Assembly: GCA_024226515.1 (NCBI GenBank)
Contig: JAAELQ010000088.1
Coordinates: 18,111 to 82,110, forward strand
DNA length: 64,000 bases
Reading direction: 5' to 3'
Source of the DNA: a bacterium
Lineage (GTDB): Bacteria; Acidobacteriota; Polarisedimenticolia; Polarisedimenticolales; Polarisedimenticolaceae
Program-made: the position numbers and the translations under genes
In this document: one piece after another, positions 1 through 10,473 of the stretch
How positions within the stretch are numbered: the stretch's first letter is position 1
Layout of the letters: each line of letters begins with the position of its first letter
The notes under the pieces: model-generated
Database searches by the model: none
What the model was told of the DNA's origin: nothing
Seen by the model: only the letters and a program-made list of their open reading frames with translations

Positions 1-1221
1 GTTCCGATCGTCATCTTCTTCGTCGGGACGCGTCTGTGGGCCGTGGGCAAGCGGCGTGGCTATATCACCCAGGTGCAGTACTTCCGCGAGCGCTGGGACT
101 CGGACGGGCTCGGCCTGATGCTGTTCGTCGTGCTGGTCGCCCTGGTCGTGCCCTACCTGCTCATCGGCGTGATGGGCGGCGGCGTCGCCGTGGGGCAGAT
201 CACCGACGGCCTCGTACCGGAATGGCTCGGCGGCCTGGCGATCTGCGTGGTCGTGATGACCTACGTGATCTTCGGTGGGCTGCGCGGGACGGCGTGGGTC
301 AACACGTTTCAGACCCTGGTGTTCATGATCCTCGGCGCGGTGACGTTCCTGTGGATCGTCCGCGCGATGGGCGGTCTCGACGAGGCCCTGCGACGCGTCG
401 CCGAGACGAACCCCGCGCACCTGATCCGCGGCGAACGGATCCAGCCGTTGAAGCTGCTGACCTACACCTGTCTCCCGCTGTCGGTCGGGATGTTCCCGCA
501 CATCTTCATGCACTGGCTGACGGCACGGCGCGCGGCGAGCTTCCGGCTTCCGATCGTGGCCTACCCGCTGTGCATCGCGATCGTCTGGATCCCGAGCGTG
601 TTGCTCGGCGTGCTGGGCACGGTCGCGGTTCCGGGGCTCGAGGGTCCCGCGGCAAGCTCGATCCTGGTGCGCATGATCGACCTCTACGCGCCCGGCGTCC
701 TGGCCGGGCTGCTCGCCGCCGGCGTGTTTGCGGCGATCATGTCGTCGCTCGATTCCCAGGTGCTGGCGCTGGGGACGATGTTCACGCAGGACGTGGTCAA
801 GCACCACGGCTTCGGCGACCGGATGAGCGAGCAGCGGCAGATCCTCGTCGGGCGTGCGTTCGTGGTCGGACTGCTGGCGTTGACGTACGCCATCTCGCTG
901 GTCGCCGGCAGCAACATCTTCAAGTTCGGCGTCTGGTCGTTCAGCGGTTTCGCCGCGCTGCTGCCGGTCGTGCTCGCCGCTCTGTTCTGGCGCCGCAGCA
1001 CGAAGCATGGCGCGATGGCGGCGGTGGCGGCCGTCGTCGTCAGCTGGGTCTTCTTCTTCGTGCGCGGGTTCAGCGTGCCGGGATACACGGTGGGCGGAAG
1101 CGGTGTGATGCCGGTGGCGGTGATGCTGGGGCTGTCCGCCCTGGCGCTGGTGTCGGTCTCTCTCGTCACGCGACCGCCGGAGCGGGCCGTGCTGGACAAG
1201 TTCTTCGCGGAGCGGCCGTGA
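1..1221 (+). CDS. Sodium:solute symporter family protein (5' truncated)
   Basis: The reading frame is open from base 1, so the N-terminus lies outside the window; about 406 codons remain. The visible part has around ten hydrophobic helices, including segments with GG-rich turns near 'LLIGVMGGGVAVGQ' and 'MTYVIFGGLRGTAWVN', and a late 'FAAIMSSLDSQVLALGTMF' segment. This is typical of the sodium/solute symporter (SSS) fold, where the SS(L/D)DS stretch contributes to sodium binding. It would sit in the inner membrane and couple uptake of a small solute to the sodium gradient. The substrate cannot be told from sequence. Its stop overlaps the GTG start of the following glycosyltransferase (GTGA), suggesting co-transcription. 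Confidence 0.85.
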   Translation, partial: VPIVIFFVGTRLWAVGKRRGYITQVQYFRERWDSDGLGLMLFVVLVALVVPYLLIGVMGGGVAVGQITDGLVPEWLGGLAICVVVMTYVIFGGLRGTAWVNTFQTLVFMILGAVTFLWIVRAMGGLDEALRRVAETNPAHLIRGERIQPLKLLTYTCLPLSVGMFPHIFMHWLTARRAASFRLPIVAYPLCIAIVWIPSVLLGVLGTVAVPGLEGPAASSILVRMIDLYAPGVLAGLLAAGVFAAIMSSLDSQVLALGTMFTQDVVKHHGFGDRMSEQRQILVGRAFVVGLLALTYAISLVAGSNIFKFGVWSFSGFAALLPVVLAALFWRRSTKHGAMAAVAAVVVSWVFFFVRGFSVPGYTVGGSGVMPVAVMLGLSALALVSVSLVTRPPERAVLDKFFAERP

Positions 1222-2516
1222 GGATCGCGGCCATCGCCGCCGGCGCCGCGGGGATGATCTGCGGCAGCTGCCTGCGCGACAACACGCTGGCCGCGGCGTT
1301 GATCGGCCAGGGGCACGACGTCGCGCTGCTGCCGACCTACACCCCGCTGCGCACGGACGAGGACGACGTCAGCCGCGATCGCATCTTCTACGGCGCGGTC
1401 AACGTGTACCTGGAGCAGAAGACGTCGCTGTTCCGACACACGCCATGGCTCGTCGACCGTTTGCTGAACGGTCGGGGCCTGCTCGAGTGGGTGTCGAAGA
1501 AAAGCGTCTCGGTCGACGCGCGGGACCTCGGCGAGTTGACGCTGTCCGTGTTGCGCGGCGAGGACGGTCACCAGAAGAAAGAGCTGGGCAAGTTGCTGCG
1601 CTGGCTGAAGGACGAGTTCAAGCCGGACATCGTGCAACTGCCCAACGCGATGTTCCTCGGCCTCGCCGGGCCGATCCGGCGCGAGCTCGGCGTCCCCGTG
1701 CTGTGCGAGCTGACGGGAGAGGATATCTTCCTGGACGAGCTGACCGATACGTACCGCGAACAGGTGGTCGACACGCTGCGCGAGAGGGCGGCGGACGCCA
1801 GCGGGTTCGTCGCGACCAGCGAGTATTACGCCGAGGAGATGTCGACTTTTCTCAGGGTGTCGCGCGAGCGGATTCACACGGTCGCGATGGGGCTCAAACT
1901 CGACGGCCACGGCGGAGACGCGACACGGCCCGACGGCCCATTCACCGTCGGCTACCTGGCGCGGCTGTGTCCCGAGAAGGGGCTGCACGCGCTGGTCGAG
2001 GCCTTCCGCCGCCTGCGGCAGGGCAGCGAGCCGGGGTCCGTGCGCCTGCGGGTCGCGGGCTATCTCGGTGAGCGCGACCGGGCGTACGTGGACGGCATCA
2101 AGGACGAGGTCGTCGCGTCCGGGCTGGGCGACTCCGTCGACTGGGTCGGCGAGGTCGACCGGGCGCAGAAGATAGAGTTCCTGCGTGGCCTGCACGCGCT
2201 GTCCGTGCCGACGACGTATCGCGAGCCGAAGGGGCTGTACGTCCTGGAGGCGTTGGCCAACGCCACGCCGGTCGTCCAGCCGCGCCACGGCGCGTTTCCC
2301 GAGCTGGTCGGCGCGACCGGCGGGGGAGTCCTCGTCGAGCCCGACTCGCCGGACGCGCTGGCGCGCGGCCTGCGCGAGCTGATGGACGACGAGGCGCGGC
2401 GCGCCGAGCTGGGTCGGCGCGGTAGGGAGATCGTGCACGCCCGCTTCACCGACCAGGCGATGGCCGACGAGACGCTGAGAGTGTTCGAACGTTACGTGGG
2501 GTTCAAGGATGCATGA
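1218..2516 (+). CDS. Family 4-type glycosyltransferase
   Basis: A 432-aa protein starting at GTG in a GTGA overlap with the symporter. A much longer frame is open upstream but lies inside the symporter gene, so it was not used. The N-terminus has a Rossmann-like start (RIAAIAAGAAGMICGS) and the C-terminal half has the GT-B signature region: 'VGYLARLCPEKGLHALVEAF', then 'VPTTYREPKGLYVLEALANA' with the conserved glutamate for nucleotide-sugar binding. It probably transfers a sugar from a nucleotide-sugar donor onto a glycan or lipid in the cytoplasm. The acceptor is unknown. It overlaps the downstream thioesterase by 8 bases. A second GT4 gene lies at 8884-10032, so surface glycan synthesis is a reasonable but unproven theme. 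Confidence 0.8.
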   Translation: MRIAAIAAGAAGMICGSCLRDNTLAAALIGQGHDVALLPTYTPLRTDEDDVSRDRIFYGAVNVYLEQKTSLFRHTPWLVDRLLNGRGLLEWVSKKSVSVDARDLGELTLSVLRGEDGHQKKELGKLLRWLKDEFKPDIVQLPNAMFLGLAGPIRRELGVPVLCELTGEDIFLDELTDTYREQVVDTLRERAADASGFVATSEYYAEEMSTFLRVSRERIHTVAMGLKLDGHGGDATRPDGPFTVGYLARLCPEKGLHALVEAFRRLRQGSEPGSVRLRVAGYLGERDRAYVDGIKDEVVASGLGDSVDWVGEVDRAQKIEFLRGLHALSVPTTYREPKGLYVLEALANATPVVQPRHGAFPELVGATGGGVLVEPDSPDALARGLRELMDDEARRAELGRRGREIVHARFTDQAMADETLRVFERYVGFKDA

Positions 2517-2925
2517 GTTGAAGACACGCCGCAGGGTCGAGTTTGCCGACACCGACATGGCGGGGATGGTGCACTTCTCGCGTTTCGTCATCTTCATGGA
2601 GACGGCCGAGCACGAGTTTCGCGAGGCCGCGGGGTTCAGCGTCGACACCGTCGTGGGCCGCAGGCGCATCGGCTGGCCGCGTGTCTCGGTGTCGTGCGAC
2701 TTCGCCAGCCCGGCCCGCTTCGGTGAGGTGCTCGAGATCCACGTTCGCCTGTTGCGCAAGGGTGCGAAGTCGCTGACCTTCGGTTTCGATATCCACGTCG
2801 GCACGCGCGAGGTCTGCAGCGGCAAGATGACGTCGGTCTGCTGCGAGATCACGACCGACGGTCAGCCGCAGGCGATCGCAATCCCGGGCGAGATCGCCGA
2901 GCGGCTCGACGTAGCACCCGAGTGA
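2509..2925 (+). CDS. Hotdog-fold acyl-CoA thioesterase (4HBT/YbgC-like)
   Basis: A 138-aa single hotdog domain, the usual length for this family. The N-terminal 'VEFADTDMAGMVHFSRFV' matches the 4-hydroxybenzoyl-CoA thioesterase motif, in which the aspartate after 'FADT' is catalytic and the following 'G-hydrophobic-V-H/Y-F' stretch binds the acyl-CoA. It would hydrolyse an acyl-CoA in the cytoplasm; the acyl group is not predictable. The start ATG overlaps the end of the glycosyltransferase gene by 8 bases. The ABC transporter ATPase follows about 30 bases after its stop. Functional links within this operon are not obvious. Confidence 0.8.
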   Translation: MHELKTRRRVEFADTDMAGMVHFSRFVIFMETAEHEFREAAGFSVDTVVGRRRIGWPRVSVSCDFASPARFGEVLEIHVRLLRKGAKSLTFGFDIHVGTREVCSGKMTSVCCEITTDGQPQAIAIPGEIAERLDVAPE

Positions 2926-2954
2926 ATCTGGTAGCATCGCAACGAGGTGCGTGC

Positions 2955-3616
<662 letters not shown>

Positions 3617-3632
<16 letters not shown>

Positions 3633-6600
3633 CCCACTACTGGCGTATCCACCTGGCCGTCGTTCTGGGCGCGGCGGTGGCGACCGCCGTCCTCACCGGG
3701 GCGCTGATCGTCGGCGATTCGGTCAAGGGCAGCCTGCGCGCGTTGACGCTCGAACGGCTGGGCGGGATCGACAGCGCGATGATCGCGCAGCGCTTCTTCC
3801 GCGAGTCGCTGGTCCGTGATCTCGAGGCGCATCCGCGCTTCGCCGAACTCTACACGCGCGCCGCGCCGGCGATCACCGTGCGCGGCTCGGTGGCCGCGTC
3901 GGGCGACGGCTCGCGCGCGGGTCGGGTCGGGATCCACGGCATCGACGAGCGGTTCCTCGCCGTGCACGGGTCGACCTCCGCCCTCGACCTCGGCCGGCGC
4001 GACGGTCAGCTGTTTCCCTCGGTCGTGATCAACGACGGTCTGGCGCGGCAGCTCGGCGTCGCGTCGGGGGACAGCGTCGTGCTCAGCTTCGGCCGCTGGG
4101 ACCACGTACCGCGCGAGACGTTGATGGGCGAGAAGGACCCCGAGGACGTGCTGGGCGCGCTGCGCGCGACCGTCGTCGAGGTGCTGCCCGACGAGGGGCT
4201 GGGTCGCTTCGGACTGCTGCCGGCGCAGCAGACCCCGCTCGTCGCGTTCGTCCCGCTGGAGGAGTTGCAGGAAGAGCTGGAACAAGAGGGTTCGGTCAAC
4301 ACGCTGTTCCTGACCCACGCCTCCGCCGAAGCGCGAGCCGACAGTCTGCTGCGGTCGATGTTGACGCTGGAGGATCTCGGCTTCGTGTTGCGCGAGCGCC
4401 GCGATCACTTCGTGATGGAGAGTCTGGAGTTCGTCTTGCGGCCCAACGTCGACGATGTGCTGGGCCAGGCCGCGGAGCAGCTGGATGCTCCGCTGTTGCG
4501 CGTCCAGAGCTATCTGGCGAACCGCATGAGCATCGGGGAACACGCGACGCCGTACTCGATGGTCGCCGCTCTCGACGCGATCCCCGGTCGCGGCTGGGCG
4601 TCGCTGGTCCGGCCGGACGGTCACCTGGCACCCGAGCCGAGCGACCGCGGAATCCTGCTCAACACGTGGACCGCTGAGGATCTCGGTGCCAAGGTCGGCG
4701 ACGAGCTGCGACTCGACTACTTCGAGGTCGACCCGCAGGAGCAGTTGATCCCGCAGCACGTGGTGCTGCGCGTCGAGGGCATCGTCGCCATGCAAGGCCT
4801 GGGCGCCGACCGCGAGCTGGTGCCGGACTATCCGGGGATTCAGGATACCGACGACATGGCTGACTGGGATCCACCGTTCCCCGTCGACCTCGACGCGATC
4901 CGCGACAAGGACGAGGACTACTGGGACCGGCACGCCGCGACGCCCAAGGCCTTCGTGTCGGAGGGTCTGGGCGCCAGGCTATGGGAAACGCGATACGGCA
5001 CCACGACGCTGGCGCGTGTCGGCGCCGCTCCCGACATGAACGTGGCGCAGACTCGCGCCGCGGTCGAGCGCCGCATCCTCGATCGAATGCAGTTGGAGGC
5101 ATTCGGGTTGCGCTTCGAGGCGCTGAAGGACGCCGGCCTGCACGCGTCGCGCGGCGCGACCGACTTCTCCGGCCTGTTCATCGGCTTCAGTCTGTTCCTC
5201 ATCGTCTCGTCGGCCATGCTGGTCGCCTTGCTGTTCAGCCTGGGCGTCGAGCAGCGCGCGCGCGAGGTCGGTCTGCTGCTGGCTCTCGGCTATCCGCTGC
5301 GCAGCGTGCGGCGACGGTTGCTCGGCGAGGGGGCGCTGCTGGCCCTGGTCGGCGCGGTGCTCGGCCTGGCCTGCGGCGTGGGCTACGCCGAGCTGATGAT
5401 GCTGGGGCTGCGCACGATCTGGCAGCCGGCGGTCGGCTCCTCGCGGCTGTTCCTGCACGTCACGCCGCAGAGTCTGTTCCTGGGCTTCGCGATCGCGTTG
5501 ATCGTGATCCTGTTCGCCGTGGCGTTGACGCTGCGTCGCCTGCGTCGCCTGCCGCCGCCGGCGTTGCTCGCCGGCGTCGTGCGGCCCGTCGCACGTCCGG
5601 GCGGCGGTCGCGTCGCGCGCGTGCTCGCGTTCGGCGGCGGCGCCGTCGCGCTCGGGATGGCCGGCTTCGGCATCGCCGTCGGCAGCGCCGCATCGCCCGG
5701 CATCGCGATGGCCGGCGGGGCCCTGTTGCTCGTCTCGGGCCTGGCCCTGTTCAACCTGTGGTGCCGCGGGAAGACGCGCGCCCTGTTGACGCTGGCCAAC
5801 GCCCGGCTGGCGGGTATGGCCGCGCGCAACAGCTCGTGGAACCCGGGGCGCAGCATTCTCTCGGTCGCCCTCGTCGCGTCGGCCAGCTTCGTCATCGTGC
5901 TGGTCGGGGCGTTCCGCCACGACCCGGGGCACGAGCTGCGGTCGCGCGATTCGGGATCGGGCGGCTTTGCGCTGCTGGCCGAGAGCGACGTGCCGCTGTA
6001 CCAGAACCTCAACGATCGCGACGGCCGCTCCGATCTCGGCTTCGCGCAGGACGAGTCGGCGTCGCTCGAGCCGGTCGCGGTCTATCCGTTCCGCGTCGAG
6101 CCCGGCGACGACGCGAGCTGCCTCAACCTGTACCGGCCCGAGAAACCGCGAGTGCTGGGCGTCGGCCCCGAGCTGATCGCGCGCGGAGGCTTCGGCTTCC
6201 AGCAGCATCTCGAGCTGCCCGAGGGCGTCGACAACCCGTGGGCGCTGCTGCAGCAGGACTTCGGCCCGGGCGTGATCCCGGCGATCGGCGACGCCAACTC
6301 GGTGCAGTGGATCCTGCACATGGGCTTCGACGCGCTCGGCAAGGAGTTCGTGATGCAGGACGAGCTGGGCGACGAGATCCGGCTGCGCCTCGTCGGCCTG
6401 CTGGCGCGCAGCGTGTTCCAGAGTGAGTTGCTGATCCCCGAGGGCAAGTTCCTCGAGCATTTCCCGAGCCGCGGCGGCTACTCGTATTTTCTGATCGACG
6501 CCGAGCACGACACCGCGCTGGAGACGGGGCGCGTGCTCGAGAGCCGCCTCGGCGACCACGGCTTCGACGCGACCACGACCGGGGACCGGCTGGCGGGGTA

Positions 6601-6994
6601 CCTCGAGGTCGAGCACACCTACATCTCGACGTTCCAGACGCTCGGCGCGCTGGGGCTGTTGCTGGGCACCGTAGGACTCGCGATCGTGTTGTTGCGCAAC
6701 GTGATCGAACGGCGCGGCGAGCTGGCCACGCTGCGCGCGTTCGGCTTCCGACGCTCGAGTCTGGGCTGGATGGTGGTGGCCGAGAACGCGTTCCTGCTGG
6801 TCGTCGGGATCGGCGTCGGCACGATTGCCGCGCTCGTCGCCGTCGCGCCCCTGCTCTCCACCGTGCACGTCCCGTGGGCGGCACTCGGCGGCACGCTCGT
6901 CGTCATCCTCATCGTCGGCATGCTCTCCGCCGTGGCCGCGGTCGCCGGCGCACTGCGCGTCCCGCTGTTGCCCGCCCTGAAGGCCGAACGCTAG
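3617..6994 (+). CDS. Large FtsX-type ABC transporter permease
   Basis: A 1125-aa membrane protein with one N-terminal helix, a long periplasmic region (roughly residues 35-515), a first FtsX-type block of helices (about 515-700, including 'GLLLALGYPLRSVRRRLL'), a second periplasmic region and a second FtsX block near the C-terminus (about 1000-1120, 'ELATLRAFGFRRSSLGWMV'). This duplicated-block architecture is found in large MacB/YbbP-type permeases. The start is TTG, overlapping the ATPase stop by 16 bases with GGGAAGG just upstream. With the ATPase it forms an inner-membrane mechanotransmission-type ABC system. It is longer than LolC/LolE (about 400 aa), so a LolCDE assignment would be wrong. 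Confidence 0.85.
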
Positions 6995-7048
6995 GCCTCG
7001 CTCGTCTCGAGTGCGTCCTGCGGGCGCACAGCCTATGTTGGATGCGGA

Positions 7049-8887
7049 ATGTGCGGGATTTGCGGAGCCCTGTCTTTCACGGACGACCCGGTCGACGCCG
7101 GGGCGGTACGTTCGATGCTCGGCGCGATGGCGCACCGCGGGCCGGATTCCGAGGGCGTGCTCGAGCGTCCCGGCATCGTGGCCGGCATCCGGCGCCTGGC
7201 GGTGATCGACCTCGAGGGCGGGGCGCAGCCGATGGCCAACGAGGACGGCTCGGTCGAGGTCGTTGTCAACGGCGAGATCTACAACTACCGCGAGCTGCGC
7301 GACGAACTGATCTCGCGCGGTCACGTCTTGCGCACGCGTTCGGACACCGAGGTGCTGGTCCACCTGTGGGAGGACCACGGACCCGCGATGCTGCAGCGGC
7401 TGAACGGCATGTTCGCCCTGTGTGTCCACGACGCGCGGACGGGGGAGACGTTCCTGGCGCGCGATCGCCTGGGGATCAAGCCGCTGTACTACCGGCTCGA
7501 CGGAGCGGGACTCGTCTTCGCCTCCGAGCTCGGCGTCCTGCTGCAACACGACGCGGTCGAGGCGGAGATCGACCCGGTCGCGTTGGCCGAGTCGTTCCGG
7601 CTGCAGTTCGTCTCGGGAGACCGGACGGTATACCGCGACGTTCTCGAGCTGCTTCCGGGTCACACGATCCGTGTGCGCGACGGGCGAGTTGCGGTCGAAC
7701 GCTGGTACGAGATCCCGTCGCCGCAGCCGGGCGAGTTGACCGAGCGGGCCGCGATCGAGGAGCTGCACGAGCTGCTCGAGAGTTCGGTGCGCTACCGGAT
7801 GATCTCCGACGTGCCGCTCGGACTCTTCCTGTCGGGCGGGCTCGATTCGACCGCGCTGCTGCAGGTGGCGGCGGGGCGGACCGGCCGGCCCGTGCAGACG
7901 TTCTCGGTCGGCTTCGACGATGCGGAAGCGTTCGATGAGCGCGAGCATGCGCGTGTCGCCGCCGCGCGCTTCGGCGCGGAGCATCACGAGCTGGTTCTTT
8001 CGCCGCTCGACATCCCCGAAAGCCTGCCGCGACTCGTGCGGCATCTGGCGTCGCCGGTGGTCGATCCCGCGCTGATCCCGACCTATCTACTGTCGCGTTT
8101 CGCTCGCGAGAGCGTGACGGTGGTCCTCACGGGCGAGGGCGCCGACGAGCTGTTGGGCGGCTACCGCCGCTATCGGTACCAGTCGCAGTACGGCTGGGTC
8201 GGTCGCGTCCCCGGTGCGCGGCTGGCTGTCGGGGCCGGCGTGTTGCCGCGCCGGCTGGCGCAGGCGGTCGACGCTGCGGGGCGGCACGACCCGACGGAGA
8301 GTCATCTCGCCTGGGCGGCCACGATCGGCCGCGACGCCATGCGCGGCTTGTTCCGGCCCGACGTGGTCCAGGCGCTCGATCGGCGCGCGCAGGCGGCGTT
8401 CGCTCCGTACTTCGAGACCGACGGGTTCGAGCTGGGGCCGCGCCTGCGCGCCGATCAGCACGAGTGGCTGCCGCACAACCTCCTGGCCAAGGTCGATCGT
8501 GCCTCGATGGCCTTCTCGCTCGAGGCGCGCGTGCCGTTCCTGGACCATCGCATCGTCGAGTGGGCGGCGCGACTTCCGGACTCGCTGAAGATCCGCGGCA
8601 AATCGACCAAGCACATCCTGCGCTCGGCGTTCCGCGAGCGCCTGCCGGCGTCGATCCTCGAGCGCCCGAAGCGCGGATTCGACCTGCCGCTCGACGACTG
8701 GATCCGCGGCCCGCTGCGCGAGACGGCGCGCGACCTCGTCGAGGGTGACGGGATCGAACGCTGGCCGGGGCTGGAGCCGGACGCCGCCCGCGCCATGCTG
8801 CGCGGGCACCTCGATGGTCGAGAGAGCTACGGACTGCCGCTGTTCAACATGGTCTCCGTGATGCTGTTCCTCGAGAGTCGCCGATGA
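7049..8887 (+). CDS. asnB: Asparagine synthase (glutamine-hydrolysing)
   Basis: A 612-aa protein starting MCGICG. After Met removal the cysteine is the class II glutamine amidotransferase nucleophile. The C-terminal synthetase domain has the PP-loop 'SGGLDST' near residue 262, followed by 'SVGFDDAEAFDE' and 'TGEGADELLGGY', as in AsnB. It converts aspartate, glutamine and ATP to asparagine, glutamate, AMP and PPi in the cytoplasm. It overlaps the next gene, a glycosyltransferase, by ATGA. AsnB paralogues next to glycosyltransferases sometimes amidate sugars or other acids in surface-polymer clusters, so the substrate could differ from free aspartate. There are 54 bases between the permease stop and this start. 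Confidence 0.9.
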   Translation: MCGICGALSFTDDPVDAGAVRSMLGAMAHRGPDSEGVLERPGIVAGIRRLAVIDLEGGAQPMANEDGSVEVVVNGEIYNYRELRDELISRGHVLRTRSDTEVLVHLWEDHGPAMLQRLNGMFALCVHDARTGETFLARDRLGIKPLYYRLDGAGLVFASELGVLLQHDAVEAEIDPVALAESFRLQFVSGDRTVYRDVLELLPGHTIRVRDGRVAVERWYEIPSPQPGELTERAAIEELHELLESSVRYRMISDVPLGLFLSGGLDSTALLQVAAGRTGRPVQTFSVGFDDAEAFDEREHARVAAARFGAEHHELVLSPLDIPESLPRLVRHLASPVVDPALIPTYLLSRFARESVTVVLTGEGADELLGGYRRYRYQSQYGWVGRVPGARLAVGAGVLPRRLAQAVDAAGRHDPTESHLAWAATIGRDAMRGLFRPDVVQALDRRAQAAFAPYFETDGFELGPRLRADQHEWLPHNLLAKVDRASMAFSLEARVPFLDHRIVEWAARLPDSLKIRGKSTKHILRSAFRERLPASILERPKRGFDLPLDDWIRGPLRETARDLVEGDGIERWPGLEPDAARAMLRGHLDGRESYGLPLFNMVSVMLFLESRR

Positions 8888-10032
8888 CGCGCCGCTACAG
8901 GATCCTGCACCTGATCACGCGGCTCGAGCTGGGCGGCGCGCAGCAGAACACGCTGTACTGCACGACGCATCACGACCGCGCGCGTTTCGACGTGGAGCTG
9001 ATCGCGGGCGAGGGCGGCGCCCTCGACGCCGAGGCCGGCCGCATCCCCGACGCACACGTCGAGCTCGTTTCGTACCTGCAGCACTCGATCTCACCGCTCG
9101 CCGACCTGCGCGCGTTGTTCGCGTTGCGGCGTCACCTGCTGGAACACGAGATCGACCTGATCCACACGCACTCGTCGAAGGCGGGCATTCTGGGACGACT
9201 CGCGGCATTGCTGGCCGGCGTCCCCGTCGTCGTGCACACGGTTCACGGCTGGAGCTTCAACGCGACGCAGCCGGCGCCGCTGCGTGGGCTGTACCTCGCG
9301 CTCGAGAAGCTGACCGCGCGCTGTACCGACCGGCTGATCGCGGTGTCCGAGGAGAACCGCGACCGCGGCATTCGCCTCGGCATCGGGCGGCCCGAGAGCT
9401 ATCGCGTGATCCGCAGCGGCATCGACGTGCAGCGCTTTCGCCGGCCGTCGGCTCCTCGCGAGAGCGTGCGCGAAGGGCTCGGCTTCGGACCGGAGGACAC
9501 CGTCGTCGGCACCGTGGCCAACTTCAAGCCGCAGAAGGGTCCGCTGGACTTCGTGCGCGTCGCCGCGGCCGCGCACGAGCAAGATCCGTCGCTGCGATTC
9601 TTCTATGCCGGGGACGGTCCGCTGCGCGACCAGGCCGAGGCGGCGATCGCGGAGGCCGGTCTGCAGGATGTCGTGCGGCTGCTCGGCTGGCGGCGCGACG
9701 TCGTCGATCTGTACCACGCGATGGACGTGTTCCTGCTGACCTCGCTGTTCGAGGGGTTGCCGCGCGCCGTCCTGCAGGCGATGGCCGCCGGCGTCCCCGT
9801 CGTCGCGACGCGCACCGACGGCACTCCCGAGGTCGTGTGTCACCGCGAGACGGGCCTGCTGGCCGAGCCGGGCCGCCCCGACGAGATCGCCGAGGCCCTG
9901 CTGGAGTTCACCCGCGACCCGGAGCTGCGTGGGCGCTGCGCCGCGAACGCCACACGCCGGCTCGGCCGCGAATTCGACATCGACGGCATGGTCCGCGACC
10001 TCGACCGCCTCTACGAGGACCTCCTCGAATAG
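8884..10032 (+). CDS. Family 4-type glycosyltransferase
   Basis: A 382-aa GT-B fold protein. The N-terminal motif 'ITRLELGGAQQNTLY' is the glycine-rich acceptor-side loop of family GT4. The middle has 'HTHSSKAGILGRLAA', typical of capsule and exopolysaccharide glycosyltransferases, and the C-terminus has 'VGTVANFKPQKGPLDFVRVA' and 'SLFEGLPRAVLQAMAAGVPV' with the EGLP...AMA donor-binding region. It probably adds one sugar to a surface polysaccharide precursor on the cytoplasmic side. The ATGA overlap with the asparagine synthase gene makes a two-gene unit. The 50-base hairpin 3 bases after its stop may help end the transcript. Confidence 0.85.
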   Translation: MTRRYRILHLITRLELGGAQQNTLYCTTHHDRARFDVELIAGEGGALDAEAGRIPDAHVELVSYLQHSISPLADLRALFALRRHLLEHEIDLIHTHSSKAGILGRLAALLAGVPVVVHTVHGWSFNATQPAPLRGLYLALEKLTARCTDRLIAVSEENRDRGIRLGIGRPESYRVIRSGIDVQRFRRPSAPRESVREGLGFGPEDTVVGTVANFKPQKGPLDFVRVAAAAHEQDPSLRFFYAGDGPLRDQAEAAIAEAGLQDVVRLLGWRRDVVDLYHAMDVFLLTSLFEGLPRAVLQAMAAGVPVVATRTDGTPEVVCHRETGLLAEPGRPDEIAEALLEFTRDPELRGRCAANATRRLGREFDIDGMVRDLDRLYEDLLE

Positions 10033-10034
10033 TC

Positions 10035-10084
10035 GGGGTCAGACCCTGCATCGTGCATTTTGCGATAATGCACAGTCTGACCCC
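10035..10084. repeat. 50-base GGGGTCAGAC inverted-repeat element
   Basis: The outer arms GGGGTCAGAC (10035-10044) and GTCTGACCCC (10075-10084) pair perfectly over 10 bp. The inner arms GTGCATT (10053-10059) and AATGCAC (10067-10073) pair over 7 bp around a 7-base loop. The element fills the gap between a glycosyltransferase and a cupin gene. Very similar GGGGTCAGAC palindromes are scattered through many GC-rich bacterial genomes, often together with REP-associated (Y1) transposases. That origin is inferred here; no transposase is in the window. It could also act as a transcription terminator or mRNA stabiliser. Confidence 0.75.
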
Positions 10085-10101
10085 TTCAGGGAGGAGCCGC
10101 G

Positions 10102-10473
10102 ATGGGCGTTGCGAAGTCGGAAGTCGTCAGGAAATCGGGCAGCGTGGAGAAGGTCGAGGTCGTCGCCGGGACCGCGACTCAGACGCAGGTGTTGTTGGGG
10201 CCCGCAGACGGGATGCCCAACTTCGCCATGCGGCGCTTCATCATGGGCGAGGGCGGCGGCATGCCGCGCCACACGAACACGGTCGAGCACGAGCAGTTCG
10301 TGCTGAGCGGCCGCGCCCGCGTGACGATCGGCGACAACGTGCACGAGGTCGCCGCCGAGGATGTGGTGTACATCCCGGCCGGCGTCCCGCACTCGTACGA
10401 GGTGCTCGAGGCGCCGTTCCAGTTCCTGTGCATGGTGCCCAACGCCGAGGACCGGATCGAGATCCTCGACTAG
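10102..10473 (+). CDS. Small cupin-domain protein
   Basis: A 123-aa single-domain cupin. Cupin motif 1 appears as 'GGGMPRHTNTVEHEQFVLSG' with histidines and glutamate positioned for a metal, and motif 2 as 'VYIPAGVPHSYEV' with the second-motif histidine. The role (metal-dependent enzyme, sugar binding or sensing) cannot be narrowed. GGGAGGAG lies at a good distance upstream of the ATG. It follows the GGGGTCAGAC hairpin and its stop overlaps that of the convergent DUF1579-type gene by 4 bases. Confidence 0.8.
   Translation: MGVAKSEVVRKSGSVEKVEVVAGTATQTQVLLGPADGMPNFAMRRFIMGEGGGMPRHTNTVEHEQFVLSGRARVTIGDNVHEVAAEDVVYIPAGVPHSYEVLEAPFQFLCMVPNAEDRIEILD

Noticed and set aside
36..1217. N-terminal extension of the first glycosyltransferase frame
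   Set aside because: It overlaps the symporter gene throughout, is Arg-rich low-complexity, and the GTG at 1218 gives a normal-length protein.
2922..2954. Earlier GTG start of the ABC ATPase
   Set aside because: It lacks a ribosome site and would add residues unlike the family; GTG 2955 has GAGG at proper distance.
4979..8044. Minus-strand open frame of about 1000 codons opposite the permease and asparagine synthase genes
   Set aside because: Shadow of strongly supported plus-strand genes; Gln/Arg/His-rich translation with no domain.
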